The notes beneath the pieces are model-generated. The model saw only the letters and a list, made by a program, of their open reading frames with translations, was not told where the DNA came from and ran no database searches. Shown in pieces: positions 1 through 13,046 of a stretch of DNA of 64,000 bases (the first letter of the stretch is position 1; each line of letters begins with the position of its first letter). The translations under genes and the position numbers were made by a program. This DNA comes from Ceratodon purpureus (taxonomy: Eukaryota > Streptophyta > Bryopsida > Pseudoditrichales > Ditrichaceae), in contig CM026423.1 in the NCBI GenBank assembly GCA_014871385.1, positions 12,579,952 through 12,643,951 of the forward strand. Reading direction: 5' to 3'.

Positions 1-158
1 GCTCATTAAAAAGGTACATTCTCGATTCTTTGTGTTACAGGCGACGTTTTGAAGTTCTGGTTGCTGTTGCAAAATTCATGATATTGACATTTGATTTTTT
101 GCATATTCCCTTTCTTTAATTTAAGTCTTAACCTATTGACTTGATTTTTTGAGTGCAG

Positions 159-829
159 TGCATACGTCCTCCTTACGGTGTTGTTTACGTAGCGGGTAAG
201 AAACATTACTTCGGAGTTGGTGGAGGGACTCGTCAATTTAAGCACCTGGTTGAGGATGATGGTACGTATTTGAGACTGGCATTTACCATCTTTCATTGTA
301 TGAATGTGTCCTTCATATGGAAAGTCAGGGCTTTTAGAACTGGAAGTTCTCGAGTCTGCTTTTGTAGTATCTGCATCTTTTTTGTGAATTATGTGTCCCT
401 TTTGATCTACAGTAATTCCTGTTCTTTACTCCATGAGAGCAATTGGCTTTACACTTTGGATCAATGTTGGAAAGTCGGATCAAGTGCGAATTTGTGTATA
501 CATTTTGTTAGTTTCTTTCTACATTATCGAGTTCTGGTGCGCAGTGACACCTAGAATGTAGTACTAGCAATGGTCCACTGTTAATTGTTCATGAGTTCGT
601 CTGACATGTTTGGATGTATTATTTTATGTTTTAACTTTTTGTTTCAGATGCAATTGAGTTGACATTGGGCAGAGTTGATATATCAATTAAGTGTTATCTG
701 CCATTTTTCTAACTAAATTTTTGCTGGCTCCTAATTCTTCTCGCAGGTGTAATGGCAGCACATCTAGTTGCTGATTTTGCCGATGGGTCTTCAAATGTTA
801 GGGAAATTTGGAAGTTCTTTTTCAGGTGA
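159..829 (+). CDS. 3' end of an unrecognised protein-coding gene (two exons seen)
   Basis: Two exons fit together. The first runs 159-261: a TGCAG acceptor precedes TGC, and it ends in GATGATG before GTACGT. The second runs 747-829 after a TCGCAG acceptor and ends at TGA. The junction is phase 1 and makes GGT. The joined peptide reads CIRPPYGVVYVAGKK, then HYFGVGGGTRQFKHL, and ends SSNVREIWKFFFR. I do not recognise the family. A possible alternative exon starts at 648 after TTTCAG but soon reaches a stop, so I treat it as intron. The CAG at 823-825 could also serve as a donor. The 5' part of the gene lies outside the window. Confidence 0.5.
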
Positions 830-2058
830 TTGAAAAGGTGCTAAAGATTGCACGGTACTCTCGTCATGCAAGGAGCGCCTGAAAGAAGGCGGATGTCGAA
901 ACCATTGAGGAATTTTCAACCTAATCTTCAGCTGTTGCATCTGGGCTTCGATGTCCATCGTCGTCAGCGGCTACAATTTTGGAAGCAATTACTTTGGTAG
1001 ATGTACAATTCTTATGTTAGAGCTCATTTGTTGTCTGAGGAGAGACATACTTAAAAGTTCGAATGTCCACATTTCAGAGTAACAAGCTTATATGGACTTT
1101 CGACAGTCAATTAGAAACGTTGCGACTGTATTATCGCCTGAGTTGATCACGTGTTCTACATGTGGATATTGATTGAATTCTACCAAACCTAGTGCACGCA
1201 TTATGGTTTAATATTTAGCATTCAAGAAGTGGAACATGACTTGATAGGTTTATCCTTTACCAACCTGTCTATAATCCTGTACTCCTTCATATTAATCTAA
1301 GTTACATTTTTCTCGTTTATATGACATCACAAACTACGGCATCAACTATGGATGGTCCAACTATTAACAGAAGCCTATAATAACAAGAGAAGTAGCTGTT
1401 CTCATTGTAAGTAATCCGATTATATGTGAAGCTCGGGGCCCATCCTCACTACTAGCCGCACAATGGAGTGATAAGCACCCTTATAAAGGGCGTCTATCAC
1501 ATCAAGGAGAAGTACCATACAGAGAAATTAACTATGATATAATTTCAAAGTGAACTAAACCTTTCGTGTATCCATACAATTGCAATTGTGGACAATACAC
1601 ATAAGACAAAGGCCCAAGACACGGCCAGATGATAACGGCCCAAGCATCATGCTTCTATAATTATTAACTAAGTAAGCAATCCAGACAAAAGAGTCAAAAC
1701 AAACGAATCCCTACCACATAAACAATCAAAGACTGAATGAAAGAGAACGCTGACCAACACAACCGAATCCAAGCCAAACAAAAAAGGAGTCTAAAACCAC
1801 TATATCAAAACTGAAACCCCACTCACAAGAGAAAACAAAAGAGACACTTCAAGCCTGCATAGCTTTCTAAAGACCGTCTTATCATTACAAGGAAAAATTT
1901 CACAATAACATCGATCACTCACACTATCCCTGTGCCTGGATGAGCAGAGAAGAATATGTTGGTGTATAAACATTTCAGACTCGCGTCTGTTCCACGCATG
2001 TGCTGCTACCACATGCATCTGTCCACTAACCTACAATCTATGCCTCACGCCTCAACTT
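830..2058. other. Convergent intergenic region (3' flanks)
   Basis: This lies between the end of the first gene (+) and the stop codon of RPN2 (-), so it should hold both 3' UTRs. I see no convincing coding region or repeat. Confidence 0.6.
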
Positions 2059-5000
2059 TCAAGGCACGTACTCGAATGGCTCGGGGGGAGGAGGCTCGTT
2101 GTCGTCCACGACCATTGCTGCCGCGCTCGGATTTGCTGCCGCTGGCGCTGCTGCTCCTCCAGCCCCGCCTGACACCGGCGTGTCTGTCGACACCAGCTCC
2201 ACTGGCTCCGATGGCGTCATGTCTCTCAACATCACGAACCCCGAAGGCGCCCGCTTCAACTTCAAGGGTGCATATCTCGAGTCCTCCCGGAACTTTATGA
2301 ACTTCTCCTGTGCCGGCACCACGCGTGCGGGGTTGCTCAGCACCTCCGACGACGCCTCCACCACCGCTGCCTTCTTCTCCGCCCCGCCCTCTACGTCCAT
2401 TGCATTCTCGTCCTTCGCGCCCGAACTCGACTCCTTCTCGCCATCCCCTGCCCCATCGCCGCTTGCGTGCGAAGCCTCCGCCTTCGTCGAAGACCCCGTT
2501 GCACCGCCTTCGCTCACCGCACCCTTCCCTGCCTTCGCTTCTGCGTCCCTCTTTGCACCCCTCACCTTCGCCCGGTTCGAAGTCGACAGCACCGCGGTCG
2601 GAACCTTCACGGCCGACGTCGCCGCAGGAGGCGCCACCGACGGCGGGTACCCGAACATCGACGGCTTCGTCTCCGACACGAAGTCGAACTTCGGCATCCG
2701 CAATTCCTCGTTCAGCCCTATGAAAGCCGTCGGGGCGAACGACAGGCTGATGAAGTATATCAGCGGGTACCAGTACCAGAACTGGCTGAACACCGCCATT
2801 CCCACCACAGCCGTCACGCGGTCGTGTCCTGTCCGAGACTGCAGCATGATCGCCACGTTCCGACCTCCCGCGTCCAGGATCCCCTGCGCCAGAATCGCTC
2901 CCATCTTGCTCATCGTCTCCTCGTGCTTGTCGTTGATGATCTTCTCCAGCTGCCTCCTGAAACTCGCCACTCGCGGCTCCCGAGCCTCAGTCGTCTGCAG
3001 CAGAACCATCGCCATCGCTATCAGCGCCCCTTGCCGCACGAAGTCCACCGCGTCGGCTGTCAGGGGCTCCAGCAGCGAGATCGCCTCGCTCGATCCCGAT
3101 CCTGCACACGAGATACCCACCGCCATCGCCGCCCCATACCTCACGTGAGCATTGTACGACTCCGACAGCAGCGACACGATCCGAGGCGTCTGCTCCGGCT
3201 CCGAACACAGCACGAACCCCAGTGCCAGCACCGCCGTCCTCCGAACGTCGTCGCTCACATCCGACACCGCAAAATGCAGCAGCCTCCTGATCGCGCTGTT
3301 GTTCGCCGTCCCGCGATACGCCATCGCCAGAGCGTACATCCCCCCGTACCGCAGTATCGGATCCTGGTCCCTCGTCATCTGCTCGATCAGAGTGTCCGCC
3401 TCCTCCTCCCGCCCGTACACCACCAGCGCGATGCCCAGCGCCAGACCCCGGATGATCTTCTCGTGCTGCGTGTCGTGGGCATACGCCAACATCTCCGCTG
3501 CCTTCTCGCTTGCCGTACCCACCATCAGCAGCCCCATCGCTATTCCGGCAGCCTCCCCGGCCACCGCACTATCCGTATACAACACATTCTTCACGTCCTC
3601 GTATATCTCCTCGTCCGCCGTTCCCAGAGCTGCCAGCCCCAACCCCAGACACGCCCCGTGCTGAATTACCTCATTGCTCGTGTTTCGCAGACTCTCCAAC
3701 AGAAACTGCTTTATCCCCTCCCCGTGGTTCGCATGGATCAGCCCCAGAGCGTACAATGCTCCACCCTCCGAATATGGACTCCCGCCGCCCGTCCCCCCAT
3801 TCTGTGGCAAGTACGGGGCCATCAGCGACCTCCCCTGTTGGTGGTGCCCGCGGTGGATCACTCCCAGCCCTGCCGTCGCGCTGAACTTCGCCCAGTTCGT
3901 CGCCCTCTTCAGCCAGTCCAAATTCTCCCGCAGGAACGTATCCACCGTCGTCCCCGCGTGCATCAGAGCGTTCGAGTATATCGTCGCACTGTGGCACACG
4001 CTGTTCCGCATCTCCACAGATTGCTTGATCGTCTTCAGTATCAGCAGGTCCGACCTATTATGACTGTACAGGAACTGCAATGTCAGGCTGATGGGCGTCT
4101 CCCCGGACAGGATGCCCTTCAGCTTCGTCAACCTCTCCGCATACGGCGTCCTCTCCTCGGCCTGCCCTGCCGACGACGCAGCGCTCACATCCGCAGCCTC
4201 CTCGGCCGCATGCCGCGCCAACAGCGGCTCCGTCAAATCGGAATCCATCGCGGTCGGACCCCCGTCCGTCATCGCACTGATCCCATTCTCGTTGCGGCCC
4301 ACCTGGCTCAATCCCCCATTCGTCACATTCAACGCCGCGCTGCTCACCGCCGGCTCCGGCAACAGATCCCTAACATTCAGAAGAAACTTCTGATACTCGT
4401 TCTCGAATAGGTCGAACGCTACCTGGTACGCCAGCAACGCCTCGTTCTTATCCCCCCTCAACAACCTGTCCAAGATGGCAGCAACGCCCGCCGGCTCGTC
4501 CAGGAACATCAAACACTGACATATACTCAAATAATCCGGCTGCTGGAGCGCCTGGTAACTCTTCACCAAAAGACGCAATACCTCATGTCGAAACTCCCGC
4601 CTACTTACAAACGTCTGCGACAACCGCAGGCAATACGACAGCATCGCCGGGGCGTTCTCGCTCCTGCTAATCGCCTCCTCCAGCTTGTCCAACCTCCGGC
4701 ACTCCAACGCAATCCCCACCGCCTGCTGGAACTTCCCATCCTGCATGCACTTGTCCAGCATCCGCTCCACAATCGCCACCAACCGGGGATCCAGAACCGT
4801 CTTCTCAACCTCATTGGCCTCGGCCGCCTTCACGCTCAGCAATATGTACTCATCCACACACTTCGCCACGAGCGTCTGCACATACTCCGTGTCCTCCGAC
4901 ACATCGAACAACGGCCCGGCCCCGAGCGCATACGTGAGCGAGTCGTTGAGCTCTCCCAGGTAGTAGAACACCTTGGACGCCACCAGCGCGGCCAACTGCC

Positions 5001-5175
5001 GCTCGTGGAAGGCCTCATCCTCATACAGAGACTCTATGGCGGAGATGTTGGTGGAAATCTCGGGCCAGAAGTTGTCGACGAGCACGTTGAGATTCTTGAG
5101 GGCGTGCAATTTGAGCGTCGGGTGGTCCTCCTGCAGCATCGCCAGCAGGCCGCTCGCCGTGCTCACCACCGTCAT
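2059..5175 (-). CDS. RPN2: 26S proteasome non-ATPase regulatory subunit 1 (RPN2/PSMD1)
   Basis: RPN2 is a large scaffold subunit of the 26S proteasome base; its PC repeats form a toroid contacting the ATPase ring and docking the ubiquitin receptor RPN13. The chosen ATG at 5175 gives 1038 residues starting [15 protein letters not shown], matching the usual plant N terminus. Codons upstream of it read as unrelated basic sequence. The plant hallmarks [24 protein letters not shown] and [14 protein letters not shown] follow. The PC-repeat region spans about residues 430-800 ([37 protein letters not shown]). Next comes a low-complexity Lys/Glu/Ala segment and the conserved acidic/proline tail [11 protein letters not shown]. 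The whole gene is one exon and strongly GC-rich compared with its surroundings. Length is close to the family norm of about 1000. It looks intact. Confidence 0.97.
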   Translation of the reverse strand: MTVVSTASGLLAMLQEDHPTLKLHALKNLNVLVDNFWPEISTNISAIESLYEDEAFHERQLAALVASKVFYYLGELNDSLTYALGAGPLFDVSEDTEYVQTLVAKCVDEYILLSVKAAEANEVEKTVLDPRLVAIVERMLDKCMQDGKFQQAVGIALECRRLDKLEEAISRSENAPAMLSYCLRLSQTFVSRREFRHEVLRLLVKSYQALQQPDYLSICQCLMFLDEPAGVAAILDRLLRGDKNEALLAYQVAFDLFENEYQKFLLNVRDLLPEPAVSSAALNVTNGGLSQVGRNENGISAMTDGGPTAMDSDLTEPLLARHAAEEAADVSAASSAGQAEERTPYAERLTKLKGILSGETPISLTLQFLYSHNRSDLLILKTIKQSVEMRNSVCHSATIYSNALMHAGTTVDTFLRENLDWLKRATNWAKFSATAGLGVIHRGHHQQGRSLMAPYLPQNGGTGGGSPYSEGGALYALGLIHANHGEGIKQFLLESLRNTSNEVIQHGACLGLGLAALGTADEEIYEDVKNVLYTDSAVAGEAAGIAMGLLMVGTASEKAAEMLAYAHDTQHEKIIRGLALGIALVVYGREEEADTLIEQMTRDQDPILRYGGMYALAMAYRGTANNSAIRRLLHFAVSDVSDDVRRTAVLALGFVLCSEPEQTPRIVSLLSESYNAHVRYGAAMAVGISCAGSGSSEAISLLEPLTADAVDFVRQGALIAMAMVLLQTTEAREPRVASFRRQLEKIINDKHEETMSKMGAILAQGILDAGGRNVAIMLQSRTGHDRVTAVVGMAVFSQFWYWYPLIYFISLSFAPTAFIGLNEELRMPKFDFVSETKPSMFGYPPSVAPPAATSAVKVPTAVLSTSNRAKVRGAKRDAEAKAGKGAVSEGGATGSSTKAEASHASGDGAGDGEKESSSGAKDENAMDVEGGAEKKAAVVEASSEVLSNPARVVPAQEKFIKFREDSRYAPLKLKRAPSGFVMLRDMTPSEPVELVSTDTPVSGGAGGAAAPAAANPSAAAMVVDDNEPPPPEPFEYVP

Positions 5176-6931
5176 GATGGCGCCCGCGTCTCCACCCTGG
5201 TGATGTTTGATGCGCCGGTCCCCCTGCAAACCCTGCAAACCCTTGCGCGCGTGGCTCCTGCCGTGGTGCAACAAAACATGTACAAAGTTTACAACCCTAC
5301 CACGAGCAGGAGTGAACCGATCAGCACGCCCTCTGCTTCAATGTAGAGCGATGTGTCTTTCATGCTTCGAGCTTGCTTGCTCTTCAGCCCTAACTTTCGC
5401 TTTTTCCTTTCCTTTTCGTTTTTGTTCCTTTCGTTAGCTTTTTTGAATGGCGTTTGGAGTGTTTTGAACTTGGTTTTAGAACAGGGTTGTTGCTCAGGGA
5501 ACTCTGTGCTTTTATGTACATGGTTATTTCATGTATTGGAATATGGGCATCAGAGTGGTATTACAATATTTTAGGAGTTAGTATGTAACTTCTATGATTT
5601 CTTACAGGTAGTTTTCCAAAATTAGGTTTTTTTGTTGAACAGCAAAGACCCTCACAATCTTTGTTTTGATTAAATTTTTGTGTTTTTCAATGTTAGATAT
5701 TGGAAGAGTTTTGTGAGTGTATAATGTTTTTTTAATTTTTATTTTTTTAATTTTATTTTTATATAAATCTGTCATCAAATAAATATGTTATGTATGATGT
5801 GAAGAAGTAATACATTACGTTATGCAATGCAATCATTTATGCTACACCTATATACTACTTGAAATAAGTATCTAAATTGGTAAATCTTGATATATGATTT
5901 ATTTTATAGTGCAAATAACCAAGAACACTAAGAAGTTTTTTTTTTATGTCATTAGTATTAGCAATTTTTCCCTTTTTCCCAATATTTAATGAAAACAATA
6001 ATATATTATTGTGATTGTTTGGATTTGGATTTATTGAAAATCAAAGATTTGATTTTAAAACATGTTTCATTAGACCTTCTTCGTCTCCAAAACCATTTTG
6101 AAAATGCCGCATCTTTTTACTACATTTAAGTGTCGAAAGACTTATGTTAATCCTTTTTTTGTGATTCTTAGAAGAATCCAAGTATTTCGCTCCAGAAGGA
6201 TTTAATAATTTGTTGCTCCAACACTTAAAGTATATCCTTCCAATCCACACAATCAATAATTCTAGAAATATAAATGTTCATATTATTTTATCAGATCATT
6301 CGACATCCAAAGATGAGCATGAGGAAACAACACTTTGGTTCCAGTTACTCTTTAATTACAAGAAATGGCAGTTTTCAAATGTTCCTTTCGAATTCAAAGA
6401 ACATAAGGATGTATTATAAATATTATATCTATTGAAGATATTGTTGAAATTGGGTGCTCGAAGAAGCGTAGTAATTCAAGTAATGTTACGGTCTGGAATC
6501 TGGATTACAGTATTCTCACGACCCCAAAAGAATTAAACGTTTGTTATTTAGAATAGACTTTCTGTGACTCGGACAGGACTCCTTCACTTGTCTCCACGTC
6601 GTTATAAATGGCATGTCAGTTTGGTTAACACCAACACCAATTTCCCAGCAACCAGGAAAAATGCAGCATGATGCTTCGAAGCCTGGTAGTTGTTTGATAA
6701 TTTGAAATATTCAATGAACTCTACAAAATTGGGTTAACTGTGGAAAACAGTCTAGATTCATTCTACCCTAGTAAAGGTTGCCTAATCTGGTTCATACCGG
6801 AGGACGAAAAATAAAAGGTTGTGATGAGACCAACCATAAAGTTCAAGGGTCGGAAAGGAACCGCTGATTTGCAATTGGCGCTGAGATTGTACAGTTTTGA
6901 GATGACTAGAGTAGCATACAATACCGGAAGA
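5176..6931. other. RPN2 upstream region and NUP107 3' flank
   Basis: AT-rich DNA between the RPN2 start and the NUP107 stop, both genes being on the minus strand. The part near 5180-5350 is GC-rich and probably RPN2 5' UTR. From about 5700 to 6420 it is AT-rich with no supported gene. Short open frames here have no recognisable content. Confidence 0.55.
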
Positions 6932-9900
6932 TCAGAAATGAGAGGCATCCCTGGTGGACTCCATGCTGCAAATGGTCATCTCTCTCTCCAAGAGAAGGAA
7001 CTCCTGCAGCTGTCTTTGACTAAACAGATGATGAAGAGCCGTCTCCTTTGAAGCAACTAGCGAAATAAGATCCGTAGATTCATCCTCGTCGGTTTCTGTT
7101 TCTCGAGAAGCGGCAAGGAACACCTTCAGCTCCATACATCGCAAAATGAGCTCCGGCAAACAACAGCGCCGAGACAGGCCTTGCAAAATGTAAGTGGCGG
7201 GTGTTCGGTGAACCATATTTTCATCCCAACGCCATGCATCCATCGTGACAACTTCCAGAGCGAGGCCAGATTGGAAATGAAGCATCTCCCCTTTCGCTGC
7301 TAGAGCTAAAATAGAGCCAAGAAGACCCCCATCGTGACCAGTTGCCAAGCCAAGCCCATCTCCAGAGACAGGCAAGCACCGTAATTTGACATCCAAACAG
7401 TTCGAGTCCCTCCTGTTCACGTCTACTTCCACAGTCAGCTGCCTTAGCAAACCCGCATCCCCCCCACAATGGTGCAATGCGCTACTCAACGTGGTACAAA
7501 CAGTGGGATCAGGAGCCAAGTATGCTCCAGTGGCTGAAATCAGCACAGCTGTAGCCTGAAGTTGTAGCCATCCCACCTCCGTATCAGCACCCACTGTAGT
7601 GTCCACGCCCGCAAGCCACATGCCTTTGTCACTAGCCAGCAAGGCAGATGCTTGATCAAGAGCAACCCGTGCAGCCGAAATGGCTCTCTCCTTCTCTTCG
7701 ACTGAGAGATACTCAGGAGGCACTTCAGCATTCATTTGTTCGATATTAAGCCAGCTTCGATAAAGACCGTCACACTCATAGTAGAGCCTCCAATCTTCGA
7801 ACTCTTGCAAATTCTCTTGCATACGGTCGGGATATTCAAGGGAGGCAAGAATATCTGATGCCTGTTTCAAAGGTTCTGCCAAAAGGCTCAGAAGTCTGTG
7901 CGGCCCAGCAGGGACCACTATTGTACGCAATAAGGATGTCAAGGCAAATTCTCGGAACAAAAGATTGCTGTGTTCTAGAGCCCGTGCCAGCAACTCTGCT
8001 CGTATACGTTCAACATCTGGCACATTTCCAGGAGGAGTAAAACACAGCCATTGCACAGCTTGCGCCTTCTGTGCGCTTTGCAGTTGTCGCAGTTCTCCTG
8101 TACCCTGCTCTGACCCCTCCTCTTTCACTACTGCTTGCATGCCAGGCTTGATTTCTCTAGATCTGCTTAATACCCTGCAGATCATCCAAGTTCCACAACA
8201 AAGATCACCATCTCGAAGCATATATGAAGGCAAATGGCTGTTTCCAGGCTGCGTCATATAAAACAGACGCTTTGTCCTGTGCACTGCCAATACGTTTTAA
8301 CGACTGTTTCCTGCAACTGACTCTCATTTTTCACATTCAAACCATTTTCAGTTTTAAACCACACTCTTATCATTCAACAACTAAGAATTCAAAGTAGGGC
8401 AAGGAACATAACATGTAGCTGCACCAAGATTCTCCCTCTCACCAATCTTTCCAAATTTTAAAAAGAATAGAAATGTTAAATGGTGAGAAAATGATGGCAC
8501 TTACTTGTCAAGTATGTCTGATACACAGCCCTTGCTTTCATCGCTGTCTGGGAAAAAGGGCAGGAACTCAACAGCCGTGCGGAATATCTTGTATTTGACG
8601 GGTACGGGATCATTCTGTCGGAGATCCATGAAATTCACATAGAGCTCCACACATAAGTGGGGAGCCAATTGCGATGCATAGACTCCCACGAGGTCTTCTT
8701 GGTGCTCAGTAAAGAGAAAAATCACATAGCCATTGAGGATGAGGTCTCCAACAATTCTCAACTTCTCGGCAACTATGTCATCCGTTGTATCTGCCAGAAT
8801 TCTTCGAAGAACAAGGACCAAGTGAGCGGCAAAACGAACTATCTGTGGATGACCATGAAACTTAATCGTGCTGTCCTTTGGTATCGTCCAATCTTTAAGC
8901 AAATCAAGAAGGTGCGAGAAGTCCCCGATAATAAGGTCCATTTGTACAAGCCTCTGCTGCTCTTTACAGCTCCGCTTCACGTTTTCATGCACTAGATCTC
9001 CAGAGTGCAGCTTCTGAAACATTCCCACAAGGTCACGAGGTTGCTGATCCAGCACTGGCTGCGGCCAGCTCTGTGGTCCTTCTGAAGCCTCCATATTTGC
9101 AGCACTTATTGTCCTCCCCCTGGAAGCTTTAGGAGGATGCCGCTGTGAAAGCTCGGCATCCACTTGCGTGTCCAGCCACGAACGTGCCAGTGCCCAGCAA
9201 GCTGACTCCCAGTCAAAACAAACGGGCAGCATTCGCCTCAAGTTGCCACATTGTGACGCATACACAGCAGCTTCGTGCTTTGCCTCGTCGCCTCTGTCGC
9301 CAATCTTCTCCGACGCAATGTAACAAGCCCATTTCCATAATCTCCGCTGGTGCGCAATCCCGCTTTCCAGCTCTTGAGCTTGCAGCGCTCTGTCCTTACG
9401 AGTGTTGCAGAAAGCCTCTACTGATGGAGACGGTCCTAGGTCACCACAGCCACCAAGACTAGCTGCCCTCCACGGCTGGCCTGCACTGCGACACAGATCC
9501 CGAGCTTCACCCAACCTCCCAGCCCGCAGCAGCTTCCACACATCCTCCAGCAAATCCTCTTCCAATTTCTGATCCTCAGGATGCAGACGACCGTGTTCTC
9601 GTGTTGGAGCATCCGGATCCACATTCTGGACAAGCATAGCATGCCCGGCATGCTTCCGAATCGCCCGCTGCGTCTGATGCCACACACCTAACTTCTGCAT
9701 GTACGATCCCGCATACCAACCTTTGTGCTTCTTCTGATAATCCAGATCCTTCGAAGCCATAGTCTCCAACCACTGCACAATGCGCATACACTGTTGCACA
9801 AAAGGCTCCGACATGATGAATTGCACAGCTTCCTGCGTCGAAGTGGCCGGATACACCAGAGGATCATCGGAGTACATCTCCTGCGCCTCCTTGCCAAACA

Positions 9901-10684
9901 AATACCACAACAGAGACCACGTCCCCGACTCCGCCTGCAGCATCTGCGCGGTCTGCCTCATCAACCTCTCCTCTGTCACCCGGTGCCCTAATTCAGCCTC
10001 CTCCCGCACCACCTGCGCTAGGTCATGGCACGTCCCCTCGCACTGCTCCATAAACTCCGGCAACGACAGCTCGTCCTGCAACGCCGCATTCGTCATCGAC
10101 GCAAACCTCCCATAGCTCTGCTCTGCGCTCTCCGGCGTCTCCTCGCCAATCCCAGGCTCGGGCTTCACCTTCCGCAAAATCACGGGGGTTTTACTCGGCA
10201 CAGGCGGCTTAACCCCCATTCCCTCATCCTCGTCCTCCTCTCCATACCCGCTCATCCACGGCGGCTGCTGCTCCTCATCGTCGTCAAAACTCATCGGACT
10301 ATTCAAAAACTCCGAACGCCCCCCTCGCAACCCCCGCGCCCCAGACGCCACTGGCGTCCGATACTCACCCGGAAACGACGAATGCATCCACGACTGGCGA
10401 GTCACGGACGGCGGCGACGCCATCCCGGCGAACGACTCCCGCATGTCGCGAAGCGACATCGACGGAGTGCCGGCTCCTCCCGCACTCCCCCCACTCCCAA
10501 ACGCCACACTCATCGCCCGCGCCGGAGAACCCCCACTCCCACCCCCACCCCCAGCCGCAGCACCAGGCGCACTCTCCCCCGCATCCGCCTTGCGCCTTCT
10601 GTAGCGGCGGAATTGCTCCCGGGGCGCTGCCGGATCGAACTTCTCCGCCCTCACGTCGCCCAGCTCGTCCGCCTCCCTTCCCAT
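6932..10684 (-). CDS. NUP107: Nuclear pore complex protein NUP107
   Basis: NUP107 is an alpha-solenoid scaffold member of the Y-shaped NUP107-160 subcomplex of the nuclear pore. Exon 1 is 8505-10684 and exon 2 is 6932-8174, giving 1140 residues. The start at 10684 (MGREADELGDV) leads into FDPAAPREQFRRYRRRK, matching the plant N-terminal DPEA...QFRRYR pattern. A Gly/Ala/Ser-rich stretch follows. The solenoid starts near residue 215 and holds WSLLWYLFGKEAQEMY and the WRAASLGG motif. The 330-nt intron has donor GTAAGT and acceptor CTGCAG, with junction DILDK-VLSRSREIK. I chose this acceptor because plant NUP107 has VLSRSREIK there. An open frame upstream of it (from about 8276) is intronic by this model. 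The later WLCFTPP and LLSLLAEPLKQ are also typical. It appears intact. Confidence 0.95.
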
Positions 10685-11080
10685 CGCCCGCTCCTGCTCC
10701 GGGGCCCTAGAAATGCACTCCCCTACAGAAGGTTTAGAGCTCAATGCGAATACACAATGTGCGTTCAGAGTGCGGGCTCGACATTGCGGGTGCCGGGGGC
10801 TCGATCAGGGTGATTGAGCCGAGGGAGGGCGTGAGGCGCAATTCGGATTGCAAGTGAGGGCTTCTGGCGCCACTGCTCGATGGCGAGTCTCGACGCCATC
10901 GGTTCCTGTGTTTGGGAGCTTCTTTGGCGGAGCGAGGCAGAGAGGGAGCGGGCAGGTATTGTTGAAACTTGTTGGTGCCCGGCCCGTGGTGCAGTCCCTT
11001 TGGTTTTTGAACCTGTCCGAGTTTCGAGAATGTGGTGACTGGTGCCATGTATTTTTGGTTATAGAACTCGACTAAGACAT

Positions 11081-11352
11081 CTACCGTAGTAGTGTAGCAG
11101 GTTCTTCCAAAAATATTTCTAAAAATATAAACATAAGAATTCAAAAATAAAAAAGATTAAAAAAAATGTAATAAATTATTTTTCGCAATATTTTGTTACT
11201 TCCAAGCCATTCAAGATCATCTTTATTTATTTTTTAATAAAAAAATAAAAATTGAGAAACTTAATTTTTGAAGGGCGATCTATATTTTTTCAAAAAATAT
11301 ATATATTTATATATATGAGGCGGCGAATTTGCTATGGTGTTATAGTACTGTA
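11081..11352. mobile_element. Candidate small inverted-repeat element (MITE-like)
   Basis: The right end, TTTGCTATGGTGTTATAGTA followed by CTGTACCTTACTAG, resembles the right end of the larger element at 24922-26093 (CTGCTATAGTGTTAAGG, then TACCTTACTAG). The inner AT-rich sequence also matches (AATAAATTATTTTT and the following block). The left end CTACCGTAGTAGTGTAGCAG is only a partial inverted match. I therefore call it a related but degenerate copy. No coding capacity is seen. Confidence 0.35.
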
Positions 11353-12908
11353 CCTTACTAGGAGATTCGGCACTTGTTTGCCTAATAATTAAATAAAGTG
11401 CAAAAAATCGTTAGGCACTTCAAAAAATGATATCCAAAAAGTTAGGCACTTTTGAATCTTGATTAAATATGAATTAGGCACTCATCCAACATCTAAGGCA
11501 GAGAATGCTCAATTACTTATACACGAGGAATGGAGTTATATTCAACAATGCATGTGGGATATGTGAACTTTGAGTTGAAACAACTAGTTAGTCTTCATTT
11601 TAATAACAAGCATAGCTTTTGCAAAAAGTCTCCAAATGACACAAAATTTGTTGGAGGTGAAAGATAGCATGACTTTAAAGCTTTTCTTAGACCAAAATAT
11701 TTTCGAAAAAGTTGATTTTCTATGCACAATTGAGCTTTAAAAAAACTGTTTGGAACACATTTTGATACATTGACCTTTACGTGTTGTTTTGTCCATATCT
11801 TTTGCATGAAAACTTTTTTTGACATAAAACTTGTTCGAGATGGAAGAAGGCTTGGTTACTCAACTTTTCTTAGTTCATCACATTTTCATATAACTTCATC
11901 TTCTATGCTCAATCACACTCCAAAAATCTGTGTACAACACATTTCGAAAACCCCACCTAGAGTCTTGCTACTTCTTAACCCATATTCTTTCTGCAATAGT
12001 GTAAGTGGGCTTGATTACAAAAGGAGCACCTTCTCCCCCATTTCAATCATTCAAAGATTCAAAGTAAGATATATTCTACAGAAGAGTAGATTTTTCTCGA
12101 TTTTAGGCAATGATGAATTTTAAATTTCATAATATTAGGCAAAAGTTGTCCATAATTTCCAAAAATTTTAGGCATTAATTTTTAGAATTAATTTCTGCCG
12201 AATCTGCTAATAAGGTACGGTACTATTCATCTATCATCCATTGTACTATTCTTTTAACGCCCATTGTTACCATTCATCTTACACCGATTGTATCATTTAT
12301 TTTAGTAAGACTTAATAAAGATGGAGTAAAGTTTAAGTATAAATGTTTCTTGTGAATTAATAGACAATAAGGTAATATTTGATGTCAGTTTAATAAAAGA
12401 TATCATGGAAATGTAGAATATTACGAATTATAAAATTAATATATATTGAATATAGTATATATCCAAAAAAGACAGTACATATTCCAAAGATCATATCATC
12501 ACACAATAACATGTATGCTATAATAGTAAACATAGTAAATATATTTAATATATCAAATATATTAGATGTATTAAATAAATATATAATAGTACTATATATT
12601 GTAAAAATATAGTAAATATAGATAATGTGTAAAATAGAAAATAGTCTATCAAGCTGTACAATCAATCTCCTGATGATACTACAATAAATGGTCTACTAAA
12701 ATGTAGAACGTTGTGCCTGGAAAATGAAAAAAATTCCGCCACCAAACGAACTATGCTAAATAATTATCGTAACGATTTTTGACTATACCATTCCTTAGCA
12801 AAGATCACTTTACCACATTCTAAGTCATTTCAATGGTGTTAGTATAAACTCAGGCTCTGGATCTCTAAAATGCAAAGTATGATTTACCGACTAATAAAAT
12901 GCAAATAA

Positions 12909-13046
12909 TAGGATCCTACGATCTCTCAAAGGGTTCCAAATTGAAGGGGGAGCTCGAGAAGAGATCGTAGGATCCTACGACCCTCAGAATGCTCTTCGGA
13001 AATAAACGGTGTTCAACTCGGAGATCGTGGGATCCTACGATCTCTC
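12909..13046. repeat. Three palindromes spaced about 60 bp apart
   Basis: GGATCC-centred palindromes lie at 12911, 12970 and 13030. The middle one contains the perfect TCGTAGGATCCTACGA. The third reads GAGATCGTGGGATCC then TACGATCTC, a nearly perfect 24-base palindrome. The first is a half-decayed version followed by ATCTCTC. Spacing is 59 and 60 bases. Copies 1 and 2 also form a larger inverted repeat. Confidence 0.75.

Noticed and set aside
648-715. A middle exon of the first gene after the TTTCAG at 642-647
   Set aside because: It has no good donor and reaches a stop soon. Joining 261 directly to 747 keeps a sensible frame.
2467-4410. A 647-codon open frame on the plus strand opposite RPN2
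   Set aside because: It is rich in Arg, His and Pro, as expected from the antisense of a GC-rich gene. RPN2 on the other strand explains the interval fully.
8175-8276. Coding continuation of NUP107 exon 2 upstream to an acceptor near 8277
   Set aside because: The extra residues have no counterpart in plant NUP107, whereas the acceptor at 8175 gives the family sequence VLSRSREIK at the junction.
10025-10813. A 262-codon open frame on the plus strand opposite NUP107 exon 1
   Set aside because: It is a GC-driven antisense shadow made mostly of Arg, Pro and His; no domain is recognisable.
12909-13046. A CRISPR array (regular repeats)
   Set aside because: This is a plant nuclear region, there are only three diverged palindromes, and no cas-type gene is near.
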